DNA of 64,000 nt from DASXRA01 sp036506155 (GCA_036506155.1 DASXSF010000153.1:71296-135295); one strand, 5' to 3'; shown: positions 24,678 to 33,523, numbered from the stretch's first letter. The notes: generated by a model not told the origin, from the letters alone. Made by a program: numbers and translations.

Positions 24678-26155
24678 CGTACGAGGACGTACTGGAGCGG
24701 TACGAGCCGGTGATCGGGCTCGAGACACACGTCGAGCTGGGCACCGTGTCGAAGATGTTCTGCGGCTGCTCCACGGCGTTCGGCGCCGAGCCGAACACGC
24801 AGGTGTGCCCGGTCTGCCTCGGGCTTCCGGGCAGCCTGCCGGTGGCGAACGAGAAGGCGATCGAGTCGACCATACGCATCGGTCTGGCGCTCAACTGCAC
24901 GATCGCCGAGTGGTGCCGGTTCGCGCGCAAGAACTACTTCTACCCGGACATGCCGAAGAACTACCAGATCTCGCAATCCGACGAACCCCTTTGCGTCAAC
25001 GGGAATCTCGACGTCGAGGTAAATGGTCAGTCGTACCGGGTAGGCATCGAGCGCGTGCACCTCGAGGAGGACACCGGCAAGAACACCCACGTCGGGCGTA
25101 GCGGGCGGATTCACGGTGCCGACTACTCGCTGGTCGACTACAACCGGGCCGGCATCCCGCTCGTCGAGATCGTGACCAAGCCGGTGACCGGGACCGGGGC
25201 GCTCGCACCTGAGGTGGCGCGCGCCTACGTGACCGAGCTGCGCGACATCCTGCGCACGCTCGATGTCAGCGACGTGCGCATGGAACAGGGCAGCCTGCGC
25301 TGTGACGTCAACACCTCGCTGCACCCCGTAGGCGCCACAGATTGGGGCACGCGCACCGAGACCAAGAACGTCAACTCGCTACGGTCGGTCGAGCGCGCCG
25401 TCCGTTCGGAGATGCTGCGCCAGGCGGAGATCCTCGACGCCGACGGCAAGATCACCCAGGAAACGCGGCACTTCATCGAGACAACCGGCGATACCCGCGC
25501 CGGTCGCAGCAAAGAGGAAGCCACCGACTACCGATACTTCCCGGAGCCCGACCTCGTTCCGCTTGCCCCGGACGCGGCGTGGGTCGAGCAGCTGCGCGGG
25601 ACTCTGCCTGAGCTTCCGGCCGTCCGGCGGGCGCGTACCCGCGAGACGCTCGGCATCTCTGCCGATGACATGCGGCAGATGGCCAACGCCGGCGTGGTCG
25701 ACGTTGTCGGCGCCACCGTCGATGCGGGTGCACCGGTCGGTGAGGCGCGCAACTGGTGGTTGGGCTATCTGGCGCAGAAGGCGAACGAGCGTGAGGTGGA
25801 CGCCGCCGACCTCGGTATCACCCCGGCGCAGGTGGCCCGCATCGTGGCGCTCGTCGGCGACGGCACGCTGTCCGTCGCGCTCGGGCGGCAGGTGGTCGAC
25901 GCCGTGCTCGACACGGGCGCCGACGTCGATGCCGTGGTTGCCGAGCGGGGATTGCAGGTCGTCTCCGACACAGACGTCCTGGCCAAGGCCGCGGATGAGG
26001 CGATCGCCGCCAATCCCGACGTTGCCGAGAAGGTCCGTGGCGGCAAGGTCAACGCTGTCGGCCCGCTGATCGGTGCGGTGCGCAAGGCGACGGGCGGCCA
26101 GGCCGACGCCGCCACGGTCCGCGCGATCCTGCTGGAGAAGCTAGGAGCACAGTGA
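24674..26155 (+). CDS. gatB: Asp/Glu-tRNA(Asn/Gln) amidotransferase subunit B
   Basis: 493 aa. The N-terminal catalytic cradle has VIGLETHVELGTVSKMFCGCS, VCPVCLGLPGSLPVAN, KNYFYPDMPKNYQISQ and EEDTGKN, and the zinc cysteines are in the FCGC/CPVC segments. The C-terminal GatB/YqeY tail domain (about 340-493) binds the tRNA. It converts Glu-tRNA(Gln) (and often Asp-tRNA(Asn)) to the amide with ATP. It ends in a GTGA overlap with the next gene. Confidence 0.96.
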   Translation: MTYEDVLERYEPVIGLETHVELGTVSKMFCGCSTAFGAEPNTQVCPVCLGLPGSLPVANEKAIESTIRIGLALNCTIAEWCRFARKNYFYPDMPKNYQISQSDEPLCVNGNLDVEVNGQSYRVGIERVHLEEDTGKNTHVGRSGRIHGADYSLVDYNRAGIPLVEIVTKPVTGTGALAPEVARAYVTELRDILRTLDVSDVRMEQGSLRCDVNTSLHPVGATDWGTRTETKNVNSLRSVERAVRSEMLRQAEILDADGKITQETRHFIETTGDTRAGRSKEEATDYRYFPEPDLVPLAPDAAWVEQLRGTLPELPAVRRARTRETLGISADDMRQMANAGVVDVVGATVDAGAPVGEARNWWLGYLAQKANEREVDAADLGITPAQVARIVALVGDGTLSVALGRQVVDAVLDTGADVDAVVAERGLQVVSDTDVLAKAADEAIAANPDVAEKVRGGKVNAVGPLIGAVRKATGGQADAATVRAILLEKLGAQ

Positions 26156-27114
26156 TCGGGATGCAGGAGGCCGATACGGCCGCCCGCTACCGGCGCTTCG
26201 CAGAGGTCGAGGTCCGCCCGTATTCCCCGAGCTACGAGAACTTGTGCCTCGGTGTCGCGGGCGACGCGACGCTACTCGCCCGGCTGGCGGAGTTGCCGCC
26301 GCCGAAGCGTCAGCCGAACCTGTTGCTCGCTGCGGTGCGGTATCTCTTCGGCCCGGTGGGCTCGTATCCCGCGTTTCGCGACTTCGTGCTCAGCCGGTGG
26401 AGCGCCGTGGCCACGACGATCCTGGCTCGGCGCACCCAGACGAATGAGCCGGGCCGGTGCGCCGCGTTGCTGCCTGCGCTGGCCGCGTTGCCGCAACCTC
26501 TGGCGTTGATCGAGGTGGGCGCATCCGCGGGCCTGTGCCTCTACCCGGACCGCTACGCCTACCACTACACGCTCGGCGATCTGGAACACCGCGTCGGGAC
26601 GTCACCGGTCTTGCTGCGCTGCGCGGCCGACGGGCCGGTGCCGCTTCCGTCGGCCGCACCGGAGATCGCCTGGCGTGCCGGGCTGGACCTGAACCCGCTC
26701 GACGTCCGCGACGACGAGGATGTGCGCTGGCTGGAATCGCTGATCTGGCCGGAGCAGTCCGAGCGCTTCGACGTGCAGCGTCGCGCGGTCAGGCTCGCCC
26801 GCGCCGATCCGCCCCGCATCGTGCGCGGCGACCTGCTGCGTGATCTGCCGGCACTCGCCGCCGAGGCCCCGGACGGGGCGACTCTGGTGGTGTTTCACAC
26901 CGCGGTGCTCGGCTATGTCGACGCCGCTGGGCGGGCCGCGTTCACTGACACCATGCGCAGTCTCGACGCAACCTGGATCAGCAACGAGATGCCCGGGCTT
27001 GTCCCCGGCACCGACGTCGACACCGGGGCAGCGGCCCGCATCGTGCTTGCCCGCGACCAGCGTCCGCTGGCGCTGGCCGGGGCGCACGGCCAGTCGCTGA
27101 CCTGGCTGCCGTGA
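26152..27114 (+). CDS. DUF2332 family protein
   Basis: 320 aa, starting at a GTG that overlaps the gatB stop. Recognised by the actinobacterial pattern RYRRFAEVEVRPYSPSYENLCLGVA, FRDFVLSRW, TQTNEPGRCAALLPALA, LIEVGASAGLCLYPDRYAYHY and WISNEMPG. The EVGASAGL segment resembles a SAM-binding glycine loop, so a methyltransferase-like fold is possible. No function established. Coupled to gatB, although the link is probably only transcriptional. Confidence 0.75.
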   Translation: MIGMQEADTAARYRRFAEVEVRPYSPSYENLCLGVAGDATLLARLAELPPPKRQPNLLLAAVRYLFGPVGSYPAFRDFVLSRWSAVATTILARRTQTNEPGRCAALLPALAALPQPLALIEVGASAGLCLYPDRYAYHYTLGDLEHRVGTSPVLLRCAADGPVPLPSAAPEIAWRAGLDLNPLDVRDDEDVRWLESLIWPEQSERFDVQRRAVRLARADPPRIVRGDLLRDLPALAAEAPDGATLVVFHTAVLGYVDAAGRAAFTDTMRSLDATWISNEMPGLVPGTDVDTGAAARIVLARDQRPLALAGAHGQSLTWLP

Positions 27115-28091
27115 GCCTGCTGGCGGCGATGTTGCTGTTCGTCATCGCCGACCCGCGCATCAACGAGGCGAGCGGCATCGCTGCGAGCATCGTCGACCCC
27201 CAGGTGGTGTACGTGCAGAACGACAGCGGCGACGCGCCGCGGTTCTTCGCGCTGGACGCCCGCACCGGCCGAACCGCCGCCACGTACACCGTGCCGGGCG
27301 CGACGAACGTCGACTGGGAGGACCTCGCAGTGGCCCGCGACCGGCGCGGCGTTGCCTCCGTCTGGCTGGCCGACATAGGTGACAACGACGCGGGCCGCGC
27401 CGACGTGTGCATCTACCGCGTGGACGAACGGCGAGCCGGCACCGCCGTCGAGCCGCCCGAGGTGTGGCGCCTGCGCTATCCGGACGGCCCGCACGACGCC
27501 GAATCGCTCGCGGTGGCTCCGGGCGGGGCGGCGTTCATCGTGACGAAATCGCTACTCGGCAGCTCGGCTGTATATGCCGTTCCCCCGCGGCCTAGCGGTG
27601 TGCAGACGCTGCGCAAGATCGGCGAGATCCGGTTCGCACTCACCGGTACGCTCGGCGGTCCCAACGTCGTCGGCGAGCTCGCCGCGACCGGCGCGGCATT
27701 CTCCCGGGACGGCACGGTGTTCGCCGTCCGTACTTACACCGATGCCTACCTTTGGCGGGTCGCGCACGGTGACGTGGCGGCGGCGCTCCGCGCCGCACCG
27801 GTGCGGGTGCCGCTGCCGGCCCAACCGCAGGGTGAGGGCATCGCCGTAGCCGGATCGCGGCTGCTTATCGACTCCGAGGGCCGTGGCTCGGCGGTGTACG
27901 CCCTGCCGCTGCCGCGCGCTGCCGGCACGTCGCTGACGCCCTCGTCCTCGCCGACGCCGCACCCGACGTCGACGCCCGAAGAGCAGCAGGAGAGCCGGGA
28001 TCCCTTCCCGATCGGCATCGTGGCCGCGGCGCTCGCCGTCGCTGGGGCATTGGCCGTATGGCTGCGCCGCGTTGTCAGCCGCAGACGCTAG
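27111..28091 (+). CDS. Membrane-anchored beta-propeller-like protein, function unknown
   Basis: 326 aa, GTGA overlap with the DUF2332 gene. A short hydrophobic N-terminus (LLAAMLLFVIA) leads into repeated beta-strand motifs (VVYVQNDSGDAPRFFALDARTG, DVDWEDLAV-like NVDWEDLAVARD, WLADIGDNDAGR, DAESLAVAPGG, GEGIAVAGSRLLIDSEG), reminiscent of esterase-like or WD40/YVTN propellers. Then a Ser/Thr/Pro linker (about 272-295) and a C-terminal TM helix (IGIVAAALAVAGALAVWL) with an RRVVSRRR stop-transfer tail. Surface location is inferred. No catalytic residues recognised. Confidence 0.68.
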   Translation: MSLLAAMLLFVIADPRINEASGIAASIVDPQVVYVQNDSGDAPRFFALDARTGRTAATYTVPGATNVDWEDLAVARDRRGVASVWLADIGDNDAGRADVCIYRVDERRAGTAVEPPEVWRLRYPDGPHDAESLAVAPGGAAFIVTKSLLGSSAVYAVPPRPSGVQTLRKIGEIRFALTGTLGGPNVVGELAATGAAFSRDGTVFAVRTYTDAYLWRVAHGDVAAALRAAPVRVPLPAQPQGEGIAVAGSRLLIDSEGRGSAVYALPLPRAAGTSLTPSSSPTPHPTSTPEEQQESRDPFPIGIVAAALAVAGALAVWLRRVVSRRR

Positions 28092-28094
28092 TGT
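28089..28094 (+). promoter_or_regulatory. -10 hexamer TAGTGT before the PNPOx-like gene
   Basis: The hexamer overlaps the stop codon of the upstream gene (TAG at 28089-28091) and ends 7 nt before GTG 28102. It supports that start over a TTG at 28072. Confidence 0.4.
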
Positions 28095-28101
28095 CCCGTC
28101 A

Positions 28102-28533
28102 GTGACCAGTTGGGCCGACGTACAGCGTGAGGTACCTGAGCTCGCCGAGCGCGTGCGGGCGCTTTTCGACGCACGCAAACACAAGACGATGGCGACGCTC
28201 CGCTCCGACGGCTCGCCACGGATCAGCGGCATCGAGCTCAGCTTTGCCGACGGCGAGCTGCGGTTCGGGTCGATGGCCCGCTCGGTGAAGGGCCAGGACC
28301 TGCGCCGCGACCCGCGCCTGGCGGTACACAGCCCTACTGTCGACCCGCCGCCGGACGACCCCGGCGGCTGGCCCGGCGAGGCGAAGGTCGCCGGACGTGC
28401 GGTACGCGACGGCGACGGTTTCCGCATCGACATCGCTGAGGTGGCGCTGACCCGGCTCGGGACGCCCGCGGACCACCTGGTGATCGAGTCGTGGCATCCC
28501 GGCCGCGGGTATGAACGACGGGAGCGCCGCTGA
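28102..28533 (+). CDS. Pyridoxamine 5'-phosphate oxidase-like (split-barrel flavin/F420) protein
   Basis: 143 aa. Split beta-barrel pattern: VRALFDARKHKTMATLRSDGSPRISGIELSFADGELRFGSMARSVKGQDLRRDPRLAVH, followed by EAKVAGRAVR. In actinobacteria such small proteins are often F420- or FMN-dependent reductases; the cofactor cannot be assigned here. It overlaps the VOC gene by 1 base (TGATG). Confidence 0.78.
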   Translation: MTSWADVQREVPELAERVRALFDARKHKTMATLRSDGSPRISGIELSFADGELRFGSMARSVKGQDLRRDPRLAVHSPTVDPPPDDPGGWPGEAKVAGRAVRDGDGFRIDIAEVALTRLGTPADHLVIESWHPGRGYERRERR

Positions 28534-29195
28534 TGGCCATGGCGCGGTTCAAGGATCTTGTGCTGGACGCCGTCGATGCGCAGCTACTCGGCAGATTCTG
28601 GGCGCAGGCGCTCCGCCTCGACTGGCACGTCCAGGACAATGGCGACGGCTGGCTGAGCGGGCCGACGCCCCGGCACACCATCTGGATCAACCAGGTACCC
28701 GAGCCGATCACTGCCAAGAACCGGGTGCATTTCGACGTCTACGTGACCAGCCTCGCCGAACTCGAGGCACTCGGGGCCACGGTCGTTGAGTCACAGTCGA
28801 GGTGGACGGTAATGGCCGATCCGGAAGGAACTTTGTTCTGCGCATTCCTGCGCGACGAAGTGCCACCCGATCGCCTGCACGGGCTGGTCGTCGACAGCGC
28901 CGACCCCGTAGCGATCGCCACCTGGTGGGCCGGCGTGTTCCATGCGCCGGTCGAAATCAGCCCGCAGGGCTGGGCCACCGTGTCGGAGATCCCGGGCATC
29001 CCCATGCTCACACTGGACTTCAACCCGGTGCCGGAACCGAAGACCGTGAAGAATCGCGTTCACTGGGACGTCGAGGCCACTGACGTCGGGCTTCTTGTCG
29101 ACGCCGGCGCCACCCTGCTGCGCCCGCAGGGCAGCGACCTCGACTGGCACGTGCTCGCCGACCCTCAGGGCAACGAGTTCTGCGCATTCAGCTAG
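28533..29195 (+). CDS. Duplicated VOC (glyoxalase-like) domain protein
   Basis: 220 aa with two copies of the same roughly 105-residue VOC unit. Each has FW/WW-A-G, an N-P-V-P-E-P-like strand (INQVPEPITAKNRVHFDVYV and FNPVPEPKTVKNRVHWDVEA), an LGATVV/AGATLL element and an ending DPEGTLFCAFL or DPQGNEFCAFS. The metal ligands of true glyoxalases are only partly matched (His in VHFDV/VHWDV), so a binding role is as likely as catalysis. Confidence 0.8.
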   Translation: MAMARFKDLVLDAVDAQLLGRFWAQALRLDWHVQDNGDGWLSGPTPRHTIWINQVPEPITAKNRVHFDVYVTSLAELEALGATVVESQSRWTVMADPEGTLFCAFLRDEVPPDRLHGLVVDSADPVAIATWWAGVFHAPVEISPQGWATVSEIPGIPMLTLDFNPVPEPKTVKNRVHWDVEATDVGLLVDAGATLLRPQGSDLDWHVLADPQGNEFCAFS

Positions 29196-29211
29196 ATCGG
29201 GGGCGGGTGTC

Positions 29212-29961
29212 TCAGCCGGCGGGTAGCAGGCCGATCGCGCGGGCCGCGACGAGTCCGACGGTGACCAGTGATATCAGCGCTTGGACGAGCATCAGCAGCT
29301 TGGCCCACCGGGACAGCGGCATGGTGTCGGTAGGTGAGAACGCGGTGGAGTTCGTGAACGACACGTACAGGTAGTCGATGAAGGTAGCGCTCCAGTGCGG
29401 ATCCAGCCGCGGATCGCTCATCTGGGGGAACAAGAAGTCGGTCCGCCCGCGTCCGCCGGCGGCGCGCGCGACCGGGCCGCCGCGGTCGAACTCCCAGTAC
29501 CACAGCGCGAACGCGATTACGTTCGTCAGCCAGATGCCCGCTCCGGAAGCCAGGATCTTCGCCGCGCTCACCTGTTCCGCGGTCACGATCGCGTGCACCA
29601 GCAGCCCTGTCGAGACCGCGTTCGTGATTGCGAGAATCCCGACCAACAGCAGCGACAGGCGGCGCAATATCGGCCGGTCGACCTGCAGCGGACCCGGGTT
29701 GCGGATGGCAAGCACGAGGCATAGTGCGGCTTCCAACGACGGCGCGGCGGTGCGCGGCCGCAGCACGAACTTGTCGGGCAACGCCAGTTGTATCCCGATC
29801 GCAATCGCGATCACAGCCAGCACCGTCCATCGCTGCTCGCCGCGGTGCGGGCGCAGCCACGCCGGCACCAACGCGTGCGCACCGCTCAGCGGGCGCAGTC
29901 ACCGCGCGACCTCCTCGGGGAGCTCAGACCCGGTGCCCTTAGCGGCGTTCTCATCGGTCAT
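29212..29961 (-). pseudogene. Multi-pass membrane protein interrupted by an in-frame TGA at 29899-29901
   Basis: The main open part (29212-29871, 219 aa) has four or more TM helices: TVLAVIAIAIGIQLAL, LSLLLVGILAITNAVSTGLLVHAI, GAGIWLTNVIAFALWYW and LLMLVQALISLVTVGLVAARA. The segment FIDYLYVSFTNSTAFSPTDTMPLSRWAKLLM looks like a channel pore loop or a related element. In the same frame, 20 codons upstream (ATG 29961, MTDENAAKGTGSELPEEVAR) end at TGA and are followed by LRPLSGAHALVPAWLRP; a TGG Trp at that codon would give one continuous protein. Translation could still restart at TTG 29874 or GTG 29871. No family name assigned. Confidence 0.6.
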
Positions 29962-30150
29962 GGCGGCATCATCGCCCCTGCGATGCCGCAACCCGATCCC
30001 GGCCGGGTACTCCGGCGTGATCAGGCTTTGGTCGCAACGCAGGTCACGAGGTCTGCCGCCGAGGACTGCGACCAGCTTGGCGTTTCGTGCTTGCTGCATG
30101 TCGGGTCGCACAGAGGAGTCGGGCACGTGTGCGGTCTGGATCTCCAGGCG

Positions 30151-30603
30151 TCATTCGAACCAGTAGTCGAGGTGGACCTGGGCGCCTTCACCAAGGTTCG
30201 CGCGGAAACCGCCGGTGCCGCGCAGCCCGGTCAGCTCGCCGGTTCCCGAGCCGGGGACCACGAACCAGTCCCCGCTGACGATGCTGTCCTGCACGGTTCC
30301 CGCGTCCTGCAGGAGGAACGTCCCGCGCCGGCCGCCGACGACGCCGGCCACGCGTTCGATCCCGACGAAGCTGGCCGAACCGTCGGAGTGTGCCGCCTGC
30401 AAGAACTCGACGACGCCCTCACCGGAGATGTCGCCGGTGAAGCTTTCCTCGACGTGGATCCGGGTCAGTGCCGGGCCGTCGGCCGGTTCGTCGTAGGCGG
30501 CGGGCTGGTACTGATGGACCGTGATCACGGCGTCGGCGCGAATGGGCGAGTGGTCTGCGGCAGTCAATTCTCGGCGCCCTTCCTCTTCTGTGTTGTGCTC
30601 CAC
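30151..30603 (-). CDS. DUF3224 family protein
   Basis: 150 aa from ATG 30603; a TTG at 30567 with GGAAGGG upstream is an alternative. Calycin-like beta-barrel pattern of DUF3224: AVITVHQYQPAAYDEP, RIHVEESFTGDISGEGVVEFLQA, SFVGIERVAGVVGGRRGTFLLQDAGT and SGTGELTGLRGTGGFRANLG. Small cytosolic protein of unknown function. It lies directly downstream of the DJ-1 gene on the same strand (26 bp), probably co-transcribed. Confidence 0.78.
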   Translation of the reverse strand: MEHNTEEEGRRELTAADHSPIRADAVITVHQYQPAAYDEPADGPALTRIHVEESFTGDISGEGVVEFLQAAHSDGSASFVGIERVAGVVGGRRGTFLLQDAGTVQDSIVSGDWFVVPGSGTGELTGLRGTGGFRANLGEGAQVHLDYWFE

Positions 30604-30629
30604 GTTTGATTGCGGGCGGCGCTTCAGGG

Positions 30630-31397
30630 TCAGATACCGAGCGATTCGATCAACATCTCGGCGACCTTTCTGGCGGAGTACTGCTGCTGCCCGGTGATCA
30701 GCCGGCCGTCGCGCACCGCGAACGCCTTGAACATACCGCCCTGCACGTAGTTCGCTCCCCGCTGCCTTAGCTCGTCCTCAACTCGGAACGGCATCACCCG
30801 CTGTCCGACGAACCCGTCGCTGAAATCTTCCTCGACGTTCGCGAACCCGGTGACCGTCTTGGCGTCGACGAGGTAGCTGCCGTCAGAAAGCCGAAGGTCG
30901 ACGAGCGCCGCCGTTCCGTGGCAGTACACGCAAGTCGGCTTCTCCGCCTCGTAGAAGTAGCGAATCGCGTCGTGCACCTCCTCGTTGTCGCGGAAGCTGA
31001 ACATGGGCGCCTGCCCACCGGCGACCATGATCGCGTCGTACGTGTCGAGGTCCACGTCCGCGAGCCTCGGCGTGTCCTGCAACAACGCCACCAGCTCAGG
31101 GGTGTTGAGGAAGCCCATCGTGATCAGGTCGTCCGCAGACCACTTCGACTCATCGCGTGGGTCGCTGAGCGAGTCCATCTCGACCTTGCCCCCATTCGGG
31201 CTCGCGATCGTGACGGCAACGCCGCGCTGCGTCAGCTCGTAGTACGGATGGGTTACCTCGGCCCCCCAGAACCCGACCGGCCAGCCCAGGGTGGTCGATG
31301 TCGTCGGGTTCGCGACCAAGATCAGCACTTGCTTCGGGCGCGACGACACGCGATCGACCCGCATGTGGTGGTCGGCGGCGCTCTGATCATTTGCCAT
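30630..31397 (-). CDS. DJ-1/PfpI family protein, Hsp31/glyoxalase III-like
   Basis: 255 aa from ATG 31397, preceded by AAGGAGGTGA, the best Shine-Dalgarno in the window. Class I glutamine amidotransferase-like fold: VLILVANPTTS, GWPVGFWGAEVTHPYYEL (the W-x-E-E/H region of Hsp31 types), ASPNGGKVEMD, IMVAGGQAPMFSF and the Cys elbow VYCHGTAALVDL, then VMPFRVEDELRQRGANYV. Probably a glutathione-independent glyoxalase or chaperone, cytosolic. It is divergent from a LysR regulator with twin dyads between them. Confidence 0.82.
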   Translation of the reverse strand: MANDQSAADHHMRVDRVSSRPKQVLILVANPTTSTTLGWPVGFWGAEVTHPYYELTQRGVAVTIASPNGGKVEMDSLSDPRDESKWSADDLITMGFLNTPELVALLQDTPRLADVDLDTYDAIMVAGGQAPMFSFRDNEEVHDAIRYFYEAEKPTCVYCHGTAALVDLRLSDGSYLVDAKTVTGFANVEEDFSDGFVGQRVMPFRVEDELRQRGANYVQGGMFKAFAVRDGRLITGQQQYSARKVAEMLIESLGI

Positions 31398-31451
31398 CGG
31401 GCTCACCTCCTTGAACGGCACGTCCGACGTTATCCCCGGCTCCAGCGCTCG

Positions 31452-31490
31452 ACAAGCACAGCTTGTTGTCCGACGACAAGCACCGCTTGT
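31452..31490. promoter_or_regulatory. Twin inverted repeats, probable LysR operator
   Basis: Two 15-bp palindromes, ACAAGC-ACA-GCTTGT (31452-31466) and ACAAGC-ACC-GCTTGT (31476-31490), have centres 24 bp apart. Between them TTGTC-CGAC-GACAA forms a third, interleaved dyad. They lie 23 bp upstream of the LysR -10 and 55 bp from the DJ-1 start. Two arrays on the same face of the helix fit a LysR tetramer. Confidence 0.65.
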
Positions 31491-31525
31491 TCCTGCCGGC
31501 GTGCCGGCCGCGTATCGTTGGCACC

Positions 31526-32434
31526 GTGGGAGCTGCTTCGGATTTCGAACTGCGCCACCTGCGCACCTTCGCCGCCGTGGCACGGCGGCGCAGTTTCACC
31601 CGAGCCGCCGACGACCTGCACATCGCCCAGCAGGCCGTCAGCCAGCAGATCAAAGCGCTCGAGCGCTCGCTCGGGGTAACCCTCCTGCGCCGCACGCCGC
31701 GACGAGTGGAACTGACCGCGGAGGGACAGGTGTTTCTCGCCGACTGCCGCCGAATTCTCGCCGCCGCCGACCGTGCCGCACGGCGGGTCCGCGCGGCCGC
31801 ACGCGGCGAGCTCGGCACGCTGCGGCTCGCGTACACGCTTACGGCCGTGTGGGACACCATCCCCAGGCTGCTGGCTCGGCTGCACGACGTGCACCCCCAG
31901 GTCACAGTCGAGGCCCGGGAGGTGTTCGGCGCCGACATCGCCGACCTGCTGCTCGCTGAGCGCTACGACCTCGCCATCGCACCGATGACCTCGTACCCCA
32001 GCGGGTTTCACACCCGAACTGTCCGTCGTGAACCGCTACGCATCGCGCTCAGCACGACCGACCCGCTCGCGCGGCGCAGACGGATCGGCCTGGCCACGCT
32101 CGCCGACCGGCGCTTCGAGCTTTGGCCACGCGACATGGCCCCAGGCTTCTACGACACCGTCGTCGGCACCTGCCGCACGGCGGGCTTCGAACCTGCCCTC
32201 GACGAGCAGGCGGCCGGCAACACCGTCTGGGGCAACCTCGCCCGCGGCCGCGGGGTAGCGCTTATCAACGCCTCTCTCGCCGAGCAGTTGCCGCGTGGCG
32301 TAACCCTCGTCGAGCTCGCCGAGCTCAACGCGACCCTCACCTTCGACGCGATCTGGTACCGCGGCGAACCGCCAGTCATCCAACGCGCACTCGACGTCAC
32401 CGGCGAACTCGCGAAGGACCAGAGCTGGCTGTAG
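31526..32434 (+). CDS. LysR family transcriptional regulator
   Basis: 302 aa from GTG 31526; TATCGT (31513-31518) lies 7 nt upstream, so the message is probably leaderless. Winged helix: FELRHLRTFAAVARRRSFTRAADDLHIAQQAVSQQIKALERSLGVTLLRR (residues 6-55), then the periplasmic-binding-like effector domain (GTLRLAYTLTAVWDTIPRLLARLHDVHP onward). It is divergent from the DJ-1 and DUF3224 genes, which it most likely controls together with itself through the twin palindromes. Effector unknown. Confidence 0.88.
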   Translation: MGAASDFELRHLRTFAAVARRRSFTRAADDLHIAQQAVSQQIKALERSLGVTLLRRTPRRVELTAEGQVFLADCRRILAAADRAARRVRAAARGELGTLRLAYTLTAVWDTIPRLLARLHDVHPQVTVEAREVFGADIADLLLAERYDLAIAPMTSYPSGFHTRTVRREPLRIALSTTDPLARRRRIGLATLADRRFELWPRDMAPGFYDTVVGTCRTAGFEPALDEQAAGNTVWGNLARGRGVALINASLAEQLPRGVTLVELAELNATLTFDAIWYRGEPPVIQRALDVTGELAKDQSWL

Positions 32435-32438
32435 CCCA

Positions 32439-32464
32439 ACCGGCAGCTACACCCAGTTGCCGGT
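32439..32464. terminator. Possible stem-loop between convergent LysR and DinB genes
   Basis: ACCGGCA (32439-32445) pairs with TGCCGGT (32458-32464) around a 12-base loop. No U-tract follows on either side, so it is a weak intrinsic terminator at best. Confidence 0.3.
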
Positions 32465-32492
32465 CTCCATGACCGTCCCGAGCTGAGCGGTC

Positions 32493-33011
32493 TCAGAGGT
32501 TGTCCTGGCCGAGGCCGATCCGGCCATCGAGCAACTCCCGCGCGGCGTCGAGGTGGCCGAGATGGCGAGCGGTCTCCTCGATCATGTGCAAGACGATGAA
32601 GCGGAGGTCGGTGACGTCGTCGGCGCTGCCCTGGTTGTGCTGCCCGCGCGGTGGCGTGGACAGCGGCGTCGAGGCGAGAACGGCGTTCGTCCGCTCGATC
32701 TGGTCGCGGTAGAACACGAACACCGTGTGCGGCGGCCGAGCGGTCGTGAACGGCCCGCGTTGGTCGTCGGCGTCGTCGGCCCAGGGCAGCGGCTCGGCGC
32801 TGCCGAGGGCGACTTCCTGGAACCAGTGCCGCTCGGCGTGCCCAAGATGCTCGATCATCCCGAGCGGCGTCCAGCCCGACGGCAGCACCGGTGTTGCCAA
32901 CTGCTCGGCGTCGAGGCCGGCGACGACAGCCAGTACCCGGGCGCGCTGGGCGTCCAGGAAGGCGATCAGTGTTCGGTCCGCGACGTCCCTGTCCAGCGTC
33001 GCGTGGATCAT
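32493..33011 (-). CDS. DinB family protein (DUF664-like)
   Basis: 172 aa. Four-helix bundle pattern: FLDAQRARVLAVVAGLDAEQLATPVLPSGWTPLGMIEHLGHAERHWF and later VLHMIEETARHLGHLDAARELLDG; His residues in EHLGH and in ARHLGHLD are the expected metal ligands. Such proteins include thiol-dependent transferases that use mycothiol or bacillithiol. ATG overlaps the upstream SRPBCC stop (ATGA), third gene of the ArsR operon. Confidence 0.85.
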   Translation of the reverse strand: MIHATLDRDVADRTLIAFLDAQRARVLAVVAGLDAEQLATPVLPSGWTPLGMIEHLGHAERHWFQEVALGSAEPLPWADDADDQRGPFTTARPPHTVFVFYRDQIERTNAVLASTPLSTPPRGQHNQGSADDVTDLRFIVLHMIEETARHLGHLDAARELLDGRIGLGQDNL

Positions 33012-33523
33012 GCGAGGTCGCGTGCTCGTTCGCGATACGCGGGCGTCAGTTCGAGCCAGCGCGTGCGCCAGTTCGTCGGTGGCTCGCCCGCGAGATGAGC
33101 GGCGAGGTCCTCGATGTGTGCGTGCCAGCCCGCGCCGTGTCCCGCTGCCGCGTCGAGTGGTAGCCCGCGCTCCTCGACCACCAGCCGCGTCCGATCGCCG
33201 TCAGGAGTGAGCTCGGCCTCGATGATCGTCTGATCATCTTGTCCGGGCGACATGGTCAGCAGGAGCCGCCGCGGCGGGTCGCACACGTCCACTCGTCCGG
33301 GGCCCTCCCAGCTGCTGGTGAAGCGTGCCCGGAACTCGCCGCCCGGGCGCAGCTCGCCTGCCACGTCGGCGATCCAGCGCGCCAGCCGTTGTGGATCGGT
33401 GAGGGCCGACCACAGGTCGTCGGCATCGGTGTCGAACCGGTCCTCCACGCGGATAACGGCTTTGCCGTCAACGGCTCGTAGCGACCCCACGATGGTGCCG
33501 GCTCCCGTGCGTTGCTGCGTCAT
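33008..33523 (-). CDS. SRPBCC (AHSA1/START-like) domain protein
   Basis: 171 aa from ATG 33523 with GAGGAGCAGG upstream. AHSA1 pattern: IRVEDRFDTDADDLWSALTDPQRLARWIADVAGELRPGGEFRARFTSSWEGPGRVDVCDPPRRLLLTM, then RTRLVVEERGLP and GAGWHAHIEDLAAHLAG. Lipid- or ligand-binding pocket protein, commonly paired with ArsR regulators. It begins inside the ArsR gene (56-base overlap, different frame). Confidence 0.85.
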   Translation of the reverse strand: MTQQRTGAGTIVGSLRAVDGKAVIRVEDRFDTDADDLWSALTDPQRLARWIADVAGELRPGGEFRARFTSSWEGPGRVDVCDPPRRLLLTMSPGQDDQTIIEAELTPDGDRTRLVVEERGLPLDAAAGHGAGWHAHIEDLAAHLAGEPPTNWRTRWLELTPAYRERARDLA

